In this document: one piece after another, positions 43,852 through 52,698 of the stretch
Layout: every line of letters starts with the position of its first letter
Numbering within the stretch: the first letter of the stretch is position 1
Assembly: GCF_001633165.1 (NCBI RefSeq)
Contig: NZ_CP015418.1
Location: 777,501-841,500 of the forward strand
Reading direction: 5' to 3'
DNA: 64,000 bases
DNA from: Rhodovulum sulfidophilum DSM 1374
GTDB lineage: Bacteria; Pseudomonadota; Alphaproteobacteria; Rhodobacterales; Rhodobacteraceae
Program-made: the position numbers and the translations under genes
Notes under the pieces: generated by a model
Told to the model about the DNA's origin: nothing
The model's input: the letters and a program-made list of their open reading frames with translations, nothing else
Database searches by the model: none

Positions 43852-45321
43852 GTGTCCATAGGAGCCATCATTAGTCTGACGACCTATTTCATCCTGATGA
43901 TCGGGATCGGGATCTACGCCTACAGGAAGTCGACAGCGACGTCGGCGGACTACATTCTTGGCGGACGAAACCTTCCTCCCGCCGTCGCCGCACTCTCCGC
44001 CGGGGCATCCGACATGTCCGGCTGGCTGCTGCTGGGCTTGCCCGGAGCGCTCTATGCCGCGGGTCTCGTCGAAGCCTGGATCGGGATCGGCCTCTTCCTG
44101 GGGGCGCTCGTCAACTGGATCGTCGTGGCGCCGCGCCTGAGGGAACAAACCGAACGCTATGACAACGCGCTGACAATCCCGGCCTTCCTGGCCAATCGCT
44201 TCCCGTCGCGGGGCGTCATGCTGCGCATGGTTTCAGCGGTGATCATCGTGGTCTTCTTCGCCGTCTACACGGCCTCGGGCCTCGTCGCAGGCGGCAAGCT
44301 TTTCCAGAGCGCCTTCGATGGCAGCTACCAGTTCGGCGTCTGGCTGACCCTCGGCGTCGTGCTTGCCTATACCGTGGTCGGCGGCTTCCTGGCCGTGTCT
44401 CTCACGGATTTCTGCCAGGGCCTGATCATGATGCTGGCGCTGATCATCATGCCCGCGATCGTGCTGTATTCCGGAAAGGGCGCGGGCTTCGCCCAGGTCC
44501 AGGAGACGCTCTCCGGGGTCGAGGGGTTCTCCTTGGATCTCTGGACCCCCGACATGACGCTCATCGGGTTCATCTCGCTGCTGGCCTGGGGCCTTGGCTA
44601 TTTCGGCCAGCCGCACATCATCGTCCGCTTCATGGCGGTGAAGAGCGTCGCCGCAGTCGCGACCGCGCGCAATATCGGCATGGCATGGATGGGCATCGCC
44701 CTCATCGGTGCGGTGGGCGTCGGCATCTTCGGTCGCGCCTATGTCGAGCGCAACGGCGTGGTGATCGAGGATAGCGAGACGATTTTCATCTATCTCGCCG
44801 ACAACCTGTTTCCCGGGCTGATCACGGGCTTCTTTCTGGCAGCACTTCTGGCCGCGATCATGTCGACGGTATCGAGCCAGCTTCTGGTCTCGTCCTCCTC
44901 CCTGGCCGAGGATTTCTACAAGCTCGTGCTCAACAGGGGCGCCTCCGAGAAGACCCTTGTCGCCATCGGACGCATTTCCGTGGTTGCGGTCGGGGCTGTC
45001 GCCGCACTGATTGCAGGCGATCCAGAGAGCGAGGTGCTGGACCTTGTCGCCAATGCCTGGGCGGGCTTCGGAGCGGCATTCGGTCCGTTGGTCATCCTGT
45101 CCCTGACCTGGCCGCGCATGAACGGAGCCGGCGCCGTGGCGGGCCTTGTGGTGGGCGCCGCAACCGTCGGGCTCTGGATCTTTACCGGTCTGAAAGCGGC
45201 CACCGGCCTGTACGAGATCATCCCCGGCTTTGTGCTCGCATGGCTCGCGATCTACGTCGTCAGCCTCGCGACCAAGGATCGGGGCGAGTTCCGCTCGACG
45301 ATATCTGCACCGGCTGAATGA
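43852..45321 (+). CDS. putP: Sodium/proline symporter PutP
   Basis: A 489-residue sodium:solute symporter (SSF family, about 13 helices). GTG 43852 follows GGAGAAC; the longer frame is not homologous. Motifs: ADYILGGRNLPPAVAALSAG, SDMSGWLLLGLPGALYAAGL and LGYFGQPHIIVRFMAVKS, typical of PutP. It imports proline with sodium. No proline dehydrogenase gene is nearby, so it stands alone. Confidence 0.9.
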   Translation: MSIGAIISLTTYFILMIGIGIYAYRKSTATSADYILGGRNLPPAVAALSAGASDMSGWLLLGLPGALYAAGLVEAWIGIGLFLGALVNWIVVAPRLREQTERYDNALTIPAFLANRFPSRGVMLRMVSAVIIVVFFAVYTASGLVAGGKLFQSAFDGSYQFGVWLTLGVVLAYTVVGGFLAVSLTDFCQGLIMMLALIIMPAIVLYSGKGAGFAQVQETLSGVEGFSLDLWTPDMTLIGFISLLAWGLGYFGQPHIIVRFMAVKSVAAVATARNIGMAWMGIALIGAVGVGIFGRAYVERNGVVIEDSETIFIYLADNLFPGLITGFFLAALLAAIMSTVSSQLLVSSSSLAEDFYKLVLNRGASEKTLVAIGRISVVAVGAVAALIAGDPESEVLDLVANAWAGFGAAFGPLVILSLTWPRMNGAGAVAGLVVGAATVGLWIFTGLKAATGLYEIIPGFVLAWLAIYVVSLATKDRGEFRSTISAPAE

Positions 45322-45423
45322 GACCTGCAGGCAGAGGCCCGAAATCGGCCTCTGCCTTTGGGCCAGCGCCCTACCGACGGTGGGCAAGTTGATTGATGCC
45401 GGGCTGCATCTTGCTGGTGACTG

Positions 45424-46030
45424 CATGGCAGGTGACAGCCCGGCACAGCCTGCCCGCTCTGTCGCCCGACCCGGTAACGGTCGGGGCGCGGTGGCCGGGG
45501 CCTTCCTGATCGATCCCGCGTGCTGGAACGGCACCCTCGCCACCAGCCTTTTGCGAATGGTCGGCGGGCTTGCGCTTGCGACCGGGGTCGGCGCTCCGTT
45601 GGGGATCATCATGCACCGGTCGCCCGGGGCCGGAGCATTTCTGGCTCCCTTGCGCCTGCTGCCCATGAGAATACCCCGGCCGGTTCTGGCCATTCTCTGG
45701 ACGCAGGGCGGTATCTGGACGGTGATCTTCAGCGTCGCGGCCCTGCTTGTGCGGGTCTTTCAGGTCGCGGTTACCGAAGGATTCTGCGCGGTCGATCCGC
45801 AGTTCGACGAGATGACCCGACCGTTCCGCGTGCTGCTTCGGCGACGGTTCGGGCTTCAGGGCATGGCGGACCGACCGGCGGCCACCCTGTCGAAAGGGCA
45901 GGCTCAGCGCATCGCGCTCTTGCGCGCGTTGAGCGTCAGGCCCGATATCTTGCTCCTGGACGAGGCCCTCGGCGGTCTTGACGGCGAATGCTTGGCAATC
46001 CGGGGGCGCCGTTATCGAGGTCACGCATGA
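45424..46030 (+). pseudogene. Collapsed ABC transporter: TauC/SsuC-type permease joined to ATPase
   Basis: One frame starts as an SsuC/TauC-type permease (CWNGTLATSLLRMVGGLALA, GVGAPLGIIMHRSPGAGAFL) and, after EMTRPFRVLLRR at about 45843, continues as the middle of an SsuB/TauB-type ATPase (FGLQGMADRPAATLSKGQAQ, RIALLRALSVRPDILLLDEA). The intervening half permease and the Walker A region are missing, so a deletion fused the two genes. No function is expected. Confidence 0.7.
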
Positions 46031-46296
46031 CCCGGCATGGCGGCTGTTTCAGAGGCGGTGCCTGTCGCTCCACCACCCGGGGGAAAGATAGCACCGGCGC
46101 GCGAAGGGAACTCTGATGACCGGCGCGGCGCAGGTTCGGCCCGCAAGAGAGTTTCGCCTGCGGCATCAATCGCCCCGCGCCTGATGCAGAGGGTCCGGGC
46201 GCGTTGGATCCGGGTGTTACGGCGCGCGGAAAGCCGATCGACCGCCTAAGGGACCCCCTCTTGCCGCCGGCCTCCCTGTTTCGGCCCGGGCGCCGG
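46031..46296. other. Spacer between the ABC remnant and SDR gene
   Basis: No recognisable gene; likely residual sequence from the collapsed ABC locus and the end of the SDR transcript. Confidence 0.4.
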
Positions 46297-47064
46297 TCAG
46301 GTCAGCATCTGGCAGTCGCCGCAGACCGAGACCGCCTGTCCGGAAATCGTGCGCCCCCGCGGGCTGGTCAGGAACAGGATCTGGTCGGCGATCTGTTCGG
46401 GCTGAACATACTCCTTGAGGGAGGTGTGAGAGAACGCTTCTTCCTCCACCTGTGCGAAGGCTATGCCGCGCCGCTGTGCCTTGGCTTCCAGAACGCGGCG
46501 CTGACGATCTCCGGCCACGATGCCGGGAAGGATGGCGTTGCAGCGGATGCCGTCACGGCCCAGTTCGATCGCAAGGGATTTCGTGAAGCCGATCACCCCC
46601 CATTTCGCGGCGGAATAGGGCGTTCGAAGCGCAAACCCGACCCTGCCGGCGAGGGAGGACAGGTTGATGATCGAGGCGTTGGCGCTTTGCCGGAGCGCCG
46701 GAACGGCATGACGCACGCAGTGGAATTGCGATGTCAGGCAGACGGACAGGCATGTCTCCCAATCGGCAGGGTCGATGTCTTCGACCGGACCGGTGGGGCC
46801 CGCGATCCCGGCATTGTTCACCAGCACATCGAGCCCGCCCAGATGATCGAGGGCGGCGGTCATGAACTCCGCGATCTGACTGGCATCGCCCATATCCGTT
46901 CTCTGGCGAAAGACCGCGTCGGGAAGCGTTTCCAGCGCGGTCGCGTCGATGTCGCAGGTCGCCACGCGGGCGCCCTCGGCCAGATAGGCCTCGACGATGG
47001 CGCGGCCGATGCCCTGCGCGCCCGCGGTCACGACAACCCGCGCGCCTTCGAGATCCAGTTTCAT
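46297..47064 (-). CDS. SDR-family oxidoreductase
   Basis: A 255-residue classical short-chain dehydrogenase: the NAD(P) loop TAGAQGIGRAIVEAYLAEGA (Gly motif), VLVNNAGIAG, and the catalytic INLSSLAGRVGFALRTPYSA with YxxxK (YSAAK). An acidic residue after the second strand (CDID) suggests NAD preference. It overlaps the GntR regulator by four bases and faces away from the branched-chain-type transporter, so it probably oxidises a hydroxy group of the imported substrate. Confidence 0.88.
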   Translation of the reverse strand: MKLDLEGARVVVTAGAQGIGRAIVEAYLAEGARVATCDIDATALETLPDAVFRQRTDMGDASQIAEFMTAALDHLGGLDVLVNNAGIAGPTGPVEDIDPADWETCLSVCLTSQFHCVRHAVPALRQSANASIINLSSLAGRVGFALRTPYSAAKWGVIGFTKSLAIELGRDGIRCNAILPGIVAGDRQRRVLEAKAQRRGIAFAQVEEEAFSHTSLKEYVQPEQIADQILFLTSPRGRTISGQAVSVCGDCQMLT

Positions 47065-47801
47065 GATATGATCCTCCTCCTGCTATCCTGCTGATCCATC
47101 CCGGCATGGGCGCGGATGAATTCCGAGGCGAAGCGGATATCCTCCGAGATCGCCTGGGCCGCTGTGTCTCCGTCGCGGGCCAGAAGCGCCTCGCACAGCA
47201 TCCGGTGATGCCTGCGGGAATGGTGGCCGCGCGAATGCGCGCTTTGCTGTTCGGCGGGCAGGCCTGCCTCGACGCCGATGTCGAAATTGATGATCGGCCC
47301 GGCCTTGAGCCAGAGCATGGTGATCAGCTGCATCAGGGTTTCGGAGCCCGCTGCCCGGTAGACCGCGAAATGCAGATCCTTGTTGGCCGCCACGGCCGCC
47401 GCGCTGCCATAGGCGCGGTCGAGCACTTCCTCGAACCGCTCGGCCAGGGCGATGATGCCCGCGATCTCGGTCTTCGAGCTTCGCTCGGCGGCCAGCCGGG
47501 CCGCCTGGCCCTCGTTCAGCATCCTGACCAGGGTCAGATCCGCGAATTCGGCCGCCGTCATCAGGGGCACCATGACCGCCCGCTTGGGGCTGACCTCGAG
47601 GGCTCCGCTGGCGGCCAGGCGACTCACCGCCTCGCGGACAGGCATCATCGAGACCTCGAGCCGGTCCGCGAGATCGCGCATCGACAACCGGTCGCGCGGA
47701 CGCAGCGCCCCGGATAACAGCATCTCGCTCAGGGTATCAAAGGCCTGATCCGAAAGCGTCTTTCGACGAACCGGGCGGATTCGATCAAGCGGCTGGGTCA
47801 T
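47061..47801 (-). CDS. GntR-family regulator (FadR/FCD type)
   Basis: An N-terminal winged helix (DRLSMRDLADRLEVSMMPVR, EAVSRLAASGALEVSPKRAV) is followed by an all-helical FCD sensing domain (RMLNEGQAARLAAERSSKTE). ATG 47801 is preferred; ATG 47813 adds four residues. It shares an operon with the SDR gene and is divergent from the ABC transporter, between which lies a perfect 17-base palindrome, its likely operator. Confidence 0.87.
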   Translation of the reverse strand: MTQPLDRIRPVRRKTLSDQAFDTLSEMLLSGALRPRDRLSMRDLADRLEVSMMPVREAVSRLAASGALEVSPKRAVMVPLMTAAEFADLTLVRMLNEGQAARLAAERSSKTEIAGIIALAERFEEVLDRAYGSAAAVAANKDLHFAVYRAAGSETLMQLITMLWLKAGPIINFDIGVEAGLPAEQQSAHSRGHHSRRHHRMLCEALLARDGDTAAQAISEDIRFASEFIRAHAGMDQQDSRRRIIS

Positions 47802-47845
47802 AAATCCGAACACTCCGGTTGACGGTTCGATGTTTGCTCTGCAAC

Positions 47846-47862
47846 TGTGATCTCAGATCACA
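47846..47862. promoter_or_regulatory. Perfect palindrome, candidate GntR operator
   Basis: TGTGATCTCAGATCACA is a perfect 17-base inverted repeat centred 48 bases upstream of the GntR start. A half-like site, TTGTGATCCGAC, recurs near 47937 close to the transporter start, consistent with control of both directions. Confidence 0.6.
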
Positions 47863-47972
47863 ACGAATCGGGACGAAGTGCAACTTCGATCTGAGGAGGA
47901 GGCGGAATATCGGTCATCGAACCGGTTCCCCGATCCGTTGTGATCCGACGAACGGTTCCAGGGAGGGAAACC

Positions 47973-49217
47973 ATGACGACGACGAACTCGACCCGCAGGG
48001 GCTTCCTGCGGACAGGTGCGGCTGGTCTGGCGCTGGGCGTGGCGGCCCCGACCTATCTGCGTGCCCAATCCGCGCCGCTCAAGATCGGCCACCTGACGCC
48101 GACGACCGGCTTCCTCGGCCCTCTCGGCGAATATGCGCAGATGGGGATCAAGCTTGCGGTCCAGCATATCAACGACAATGGCGGCGCCGGCGGGCGGCAG
48201 GTCGAGCTGATCATGGAGGACAGCGTCAACCCGCAGACCGCCTCGACCAAGGCCGAGCGCATGTTCGAACGCGACCGGGTCGACATGATCGTCGGCGAGA
48301 TCTCGTCGGCCTCCTGCCTGACGATCAGCCAGGTCGCCGCGCGCTACAAAAAGTGCTTCGTCAATACCGGCGGCAATTCCGACAGCCTGCGCGGCAAGGA
48401 CTGCAACCGCTACATGTTCCATGTCGAGACCCAGAACTCGATGTATGTGAATGCCGAGGGCCAGTTCTTTGACGGGAAGGGGCTTGTCGACGGCAAGAAC
48501 TGGTACACGATGACGGCGGATTACGCCTTCGGCCACGATCTTCTGGCGGCGGCGAAGGCCTTCCTCGATGCGAATGGCGGCAATCTGATCGGCGACGAGC
48601 TGGTGCCGACCGATGCCACCGATTTCTCGTCCTATCTGCTGAAGATCCGTCAGGCCGAACCGGATGTCGTCGCGCTGAACCTCGCCGGGACCCAGATCAC
48701 CAACTTCCTGAAGCAATACGGCGAATTCGGGCTCGACTTCACGCTGGGCGGCTTCGGCTTCGACACGGTTTCCGCCTGGGCGGCGGGGGCGCGGAACTTC
48801 AGGGGCACCTGGCCGAATGTCTGGAACCACCTTGTGCCGAACGATGCCAGCCAGGCCTTCGTCAGGGCCTTTGTCGACGCCTATGGCAAGCCTCCGGAAA
48901 ACCAGGCCTGGGGCGATTACAATGCCGGGCTGATCATGGCCAGGGCCGTTGCCGAGGCGGGCGATGCCGGTGGCGACGCGCTGGCCGACTATCTGGAAAG
49001 CCCCGAGGCGCAATTCGACCTGATGAAGACCCGCAAGGGCTATTTCCGCCCGTCGGATCACCAGCTGATCCAGGAGATCTACGCCATCACGGCGCTGCCC
49101 GCGGACGAGGTGCAGAACAAGTGGGACATCTTCACCACCTCGGATCCGCTGCCCGGACCCGATCAGCCGCTCGAGACATTGGCCACGAGCGTCACCGGCG
49201 GGACCTGCTCGCTCTGA
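47973..49217 (+). CDS. Branched-chain-type ABC transporter binding protein
   Basis: A 414-residue LivJ/AmiC-like periplasmic protein with a twin-arginine signal (TRRGFLRTGAAGLALGVAAP). Family motifs: IGHLTPTTGFLGPLGEYAQM, GIKLAVQHINDNGGAGGRQV, and VGEISSASCLTISQVAARYK. ATG 47973 follows GGGAGG. It is the first gene of an operon with livH, the fused livMGF and two catabolic enzymes, so the ligand is probably a hydroxy or keto acid, or a carnitine-like compound, rather than leucine. Confidence 0.88.
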   Translation: MTTTNSTRRGFLRTGAAGLALGVAAPTYLRAQSAPLKIGHLTPTTGFLGPLGEYAQMGIKLAVQHINDNGGAGGRQVELIMEDSVNPQTASTKAERMFERDRVDMIVGEISSASCLTISQVAARYKKCFVNTGGNSDSLRGKDCNRYMFHVETQNSMYVNAEGQFFDGKGLVDGKNWYTMTADYAFGHDLLAAAKAFLDANGGNLIGDELVPTDATDFSSYLLKIRQAEPDVVALNLAGTQITNFLKQYGEFGLDFTLGGFGFDTVSAWAAGARNFRGTWPNVWNHLVPNDASQAFVRAFVDAYGKPPENQAWGDYNAGLIMARAVAEAGDAGGDALADYLESPEAQFDLMKTRKGYFRPSDHQLIQEIYAITALPADEVQNKWDIFTTSDPLPGPDQPLETLATSVTGGTCSL

Positions 49218-49292
49218 ACGCGCCAGAGGCGGGAGGCATCGGCCGCCCGCCCGATTTTTCCGGGACAGGACACGGGGAGGTATCGCACCGCC

Positions 49293-50168
49293 ATGTTGGG
49301 GCTATTCGTTGCTCAGGTGCTGAACGGGCTGCTTGACGGGACCTATTATCTGCTGATCGCGCTGGGGCTGTCGCTGATCTTTTCGCTGGGAGGGATCATC
49401 AACCTCGCGCATGGGGCCTTCTTCGCGATCGGCGCCTATCTGGCGATCACGATCGCGCCCTTCGCCGGGTTCTTCGGGGCGCTGGTGCTGGTGCCGCTTC
49501 TCGTGGCGGGGCTTGGCATGGCGACCGAGCGCACGCTTTTCACCAGGTTCTACCGGGCCGATCCGCTTTATTCGCTGTTGCTGACCTTCGGTCTCGCCAT
49601 GGTGATCGAGCAGGGGCTGCGCTGGATCTTCGGCGCCTCGCCGCAAAGCTTCAACATGCCCGAGATCCTGCGCGGGCAGGTCTTCTTCGGAGACTTCATC
49701 TATTCGCGCTACAGGATCTTCCTGATCGTCGTGGCCGTGGTCACGGTCGGAGCGCTCTGGGTGCTGCTGAACCGGACCGCCTTCGGCCGGATCGTGCGCG
49801 CGGGCGTGCAGAACCCCGAAATCGTCGGCGCGCTGGGCATCTCGCTGCGTCCCTACCTGTCGGTCGTGGCCGGGATCGGGATCGGGCTTGCCGGTCTCGC
49901 GGGCGTGCTGCTGGCGCCGATCTACACGATCCATCCGGCGATGGGCGCCGAGATCATCACGCTGGCCTTCGTCGTGGTGGTGATCGGCGGGCTCGGATCC
50001 TTCTGGGGGGTCATCATCGCCGCGGTGCTGGTGGGGCTGACCAAGGGCCTGCTGGTCGCCGTCGGGCTGTCCTCCTGGTCCACCGCCGCCATCTATCTGT
50101 TGATGTTCGTCGTCCTGATGCTGCGCCCGCGCGGCCTGCTGGGCGAACGCATCCTCCGTTTCGAGTAG
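49293..50168 (+). CDS. Branched-chain-type ABC permease LivH
   Basis: A 291-residue inner-membrane permease with about eight helices and the LivH motifs GLSLIFSLGGIINLAHGAFF, FAIGAYLAI, and VVVIGGLGSFWGVIIAAVLV. It precedes the fused LivM protein by six bases. Confidence 0.93.
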   Translation: MLGLFVAQVLNGLLDGTYYLLIALGLSLIFSLGGIINLAHGAFFAIGAYLAITIAPFAGFFGALVLVPLLVAGLGMATERTLFTRFYRADPLYSLLLTFGLAMVIEQGLRWIFGASPQSFNMPEILRGQVFFGDFIYSRYRIFLIVVAVVTVGALWVLLNRTAFGRIVRAGVQNPEIVGALGISLRPYLSVVAGIGIGLAGLAGVLLAPIYTIHPAMGAEIITLAFVVVVIGGLGSFWGVIIAAVLVGLTKGLLVAVGLSSWSTAAIYLLMFVVLMLRPRGLLGERILRFE

Positions 50169-50174
50169 ATCCCC

Positions 50175-52685
50175 ATGACCCGCATCCATCCGCTTCTGAT
50201 CGCGGGCGCCGCGTTGATCGCGCTGCCCTTCGCCATCCAGGCCGCGGGCCTGACATTCACATCGGCAACCGAGGTCGTGGTCTACGGCCTGGCCTGCATG
50301 GGGCTCAACGTCCTTGCCGGGCGGACCGGCCTGTTCAGCTTCGGCCATGGCGCCTGGTTCGGGCTGGGGGCCTATGTCGCCGGGCTCAGCTCGCTGGCGA
50401 TGGGAGGCGCCTTCTGGCTGCCCCTGCTGATCTCGGTCGGCGCGACGGCGCTGATCGCGGCGGGGTTCGGCTCTGTCATGTTGCGGCGCTCGGGGGTCTA
50501 TTTCTCGCTCATGACGCTGGCGCTGTCCGCGCTGGGTTTCTCGATCGCGTTCCGCTGGACCGAGGTGACGGGGGGCGAGAACGGGCTGGGCGGGATCGAC
50601 CGGCCGTCTTTCGCGGGCCTCGATTTCGAGATGTCTGAGCCCTATTACTGGCTCGTCGCGGCCATTGCATTTGCCATGCTGGTCCTGCTCTGGCGGGTCA
50701 ACAACTCGCCCCTCGGAACCGTCCTCAGGGCGATCCGCGAAAACGAGCAGCGCACGCGCTTCCTCGGCTACAGGGTCGACCGCTACAAGCTGGCGGCCTT
50801 CGTGCTGTCGGCCTCGATCACCGCGCTGGCGGGCGTGCTTCTGCTTTACAAGAACCGCATGACCTCGGCCGAACCCATGTCCGTGGTCTTTTCGGGCGAG
50901 TTGCTGGCCATGGTCGTGATCGGCGGCATGCGCGGCTTTCTCGGCCCGGCGCTGGGCGCGCTGTTCTATATCCTCTTCCGCGAATATCTCTCGATCTACA
51001 CCGACAACTGGCTGTTCTGGTTCGGTCTCGTCTTCGTGGGCTTCGTCCTCTTCGCCCATGACGGCCTGATCGGCATTCCCGGCCAGATCCGGCGCCATCT
51101 GCGCCCGCCGCCCGAAAGCCATGCCGCGATGGCGGGGCGCAAGGCCGAGACCCATCCGCTTCCGGCCTTCCTGAAGCCAAGCGACCATGTCGACGGGCCG
51201 CTTTTGGTGGCCGATGGCATCTCGAAATATTTCGGCGGCTTCAAGGCCGTGGACGAGGTCAGCATCGCGGTTCGCGACCGCTCGCTTCATGCGCTGATCG
51301 GGCCCAACGGCGCGGGCAAGACCACCGCCTTCAACCTGCTTTCGGGTCTTTACGAACCCAGTGCGGGCAGCCTGACGCTTGCCGGCGCCCCCCTGTCGGG
51401 CCGCACCCCCGAAGAGGTCTCGGCGGCCGGGCTTGGCCGAAGCTTCCAGATCACCAATCTGTTTCCGTCGCTCAGCGTAAAGGAGAACATCCGCCTCGCG
51501 GTGCAGGCGGCCTCGCCCCGGCGCATGAACCCGCTGATCCGCGCCGAGGGGCTCGAGGAGGTCAACGACCAGACCGCGCAGATCCTCGACTATGCCGGGC
51601 TGGCAGGCATGGAAACGGCCGAGGCCGCGTCGCTGTCCTATGGCGGTCAGCGGCTGCTGGATCTGGGGCTTGCGCTTGGAAACCACCCCCGCATCCTGCT
51701 GGCCGACGAGCCGCTGGCGGGGCTGTCGGTGGCCGAACGCGAACGCATCGGACGCTTGCTGAAGGCGTTGTCGGCCGACATCCCGGTCCTGCTGGTCGAA
51801 CATGACATCGACCGTGTCTTCGAGCTGGCCGACCGCGTGACGGTGATGAACGAGGGGCATGTCCTGCTCGACGGAACGGTCGAAGAGACCCGGTCCGATC
51901 CGCGCGTGCAGGAGGTCTATATCGGCTCGGGCACATCGGCGGTGGCGGCGCGGCCCCGTGTCAGCGCGGCGCATGACAAGGTTCTGCTTTCCCTCGACGG
52001 GGTGAATGTCAGCTATGGCAAGAGCCATATCCTCCACGATGTCAGCTGCGCGTTGCGGCAGGGCGAGATCCTTGCCCTTCTGGGCCGGAACGGCGCGGGT
52101 AAGTCGACGCTGCTGAAGGCCCTGATCGGCATCGCGCCGGTCGGCAGCGGCGAGATCCGGCTGGATGGCACGGTCGTTTCCGGCCTGTCCTCGGCAGAGA
52201 TGGCGCGCTCGGGCATTTCCTACGTGCCGCAGGGGCGGGGCCTGTTCGCCGGCATGTCGGTGGGCGAGAACCTCGAGCTCGGCCGGATCAAGCGCCGGAA
52301 GGGCCATGGCGTTCACTGGACCGACGAGCGCATCTTTTCCTATTTCCCGCGCCTGAAGGAACGGATCGACACGCCCGCCGACTATCTTTCGGGCGGCGAG
52401 CAGCAGATGGCCGCGGTGGCGCGCGCGCTTGCCGGCGACACCCGCGTTCTCTTGCTGGACGAGCCGTTCGAGGGGCTCTCTCCCGCCGTCGTCGAGCAGC
52501 TTTTCGAGACCTTCGACCGCCTGCGGCAGGAAGTGTCGATCATCATCGTCGATCACAATCTCGATCTCGCGCTGACCCTGTCGGACCGGACGGTGGCGCT
52601 TGAACGGGGCAGCATCATCCATGAAGGCCCCTCTGCTGCGCTGGCGACCGATATCGACCTTCGCCGCAAGGTTCTCTGGCTCTGA
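50175..52685 (+). CDS. LivM-LivG-LivF triple-fusion ABC transporter protein
   Basis: An 836-residue single polypeptide joining three usual subunits. Residues ~1-310 are the LivM permease (LACMGLNVLAGRTGLFSFGH, FGLGAYVAGL). Residues ~345-585 are the LivG ATPase (Walker A GPNGAGKTT, signature LSYGGQRLLDLGLALG, Walker B ILLADEPLAGLS). Residues ~600-836 are the LivF ATPase (GRNGAGKST, LSGGEQQMAAVARALA, VLLLDEPFEGLSP). All ATPase motifs are intact. LivG usually has LSYGEQR; Glu is Gly here. Together with LivH it would make a complete importer from two membrane polypeptides. LivM-LivG fusions are known; the triple form is less common. Confidence 0.9.
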   Translation: MTRIHPLLIAGAALIALPFAIQAAGLTFTSATEVVVYGLACMGLNVLAGRTGLFSFGHGAWFGLGAYVAGLSSLAMGGAFWLPLLISVGATALIAAGFGSVMLRRSGVYFSLMTLALSALGFSIAFRWTEVTGGENGLGGIDRPSFAGLDFEMSEPYYWLVAAIAFAMLVLLWRVNNSPLGTVLRAIRENEQRTRFLGYRVDRYKLAAFVLSASITALAGVLLLYKNRMTSAEPMSVVFSGELLAMVVIGGMRGFLGPALGALFYILFREYLSIYTDNWLFWFGLVFVGFVLFAHDGLIGIPGQIRRHLRPPPESHAAMAGRKAETHPLPAFLKPSDHVDGPLLVADGISKYFGGFKAVDEVSIAVRDRSLHALIGPNGAGKTTAFNLLSGLYEPSAGSLTLAGAPLSGRTPEEVSAAGLGRSFQITNLFPSLSVKENIRLAVQAASPRRMNPLIRAEGLEEVNDQTAQILDYAGLAGMETAEAASLSYGGQRLLDLGLALGNHPRILLADEPLAGLSVAERERIGRLLKALSADIPVLLVEHDIDRVFELADRVTVMNEGHVLLDGTVEETRSDPRVQEVYIGSGTSAVAARPRVSAAHDKVLLSLDGVNVSYGKSHILHDVSCALRQGEILALLGRNGAGKSTLLKALIGIAPVGSGEIRLDGTVVSGLSSAEMARSGISYVPQGRGLFAGMSVGENLELGRIKRRKGHGVHWTDERIFSYFPRLKERIDTPADYLSGGEQQMAAVARALAGDTRVLLLDEPFEGLSPAVVEQLFETFDRLRQEVSIIIVDHNLDLALTLSDRTVALERGSIIHEGPSAALATDIDLRRKVLWL

Positions 52686-52698
52686 GAAAGGAAAACCC

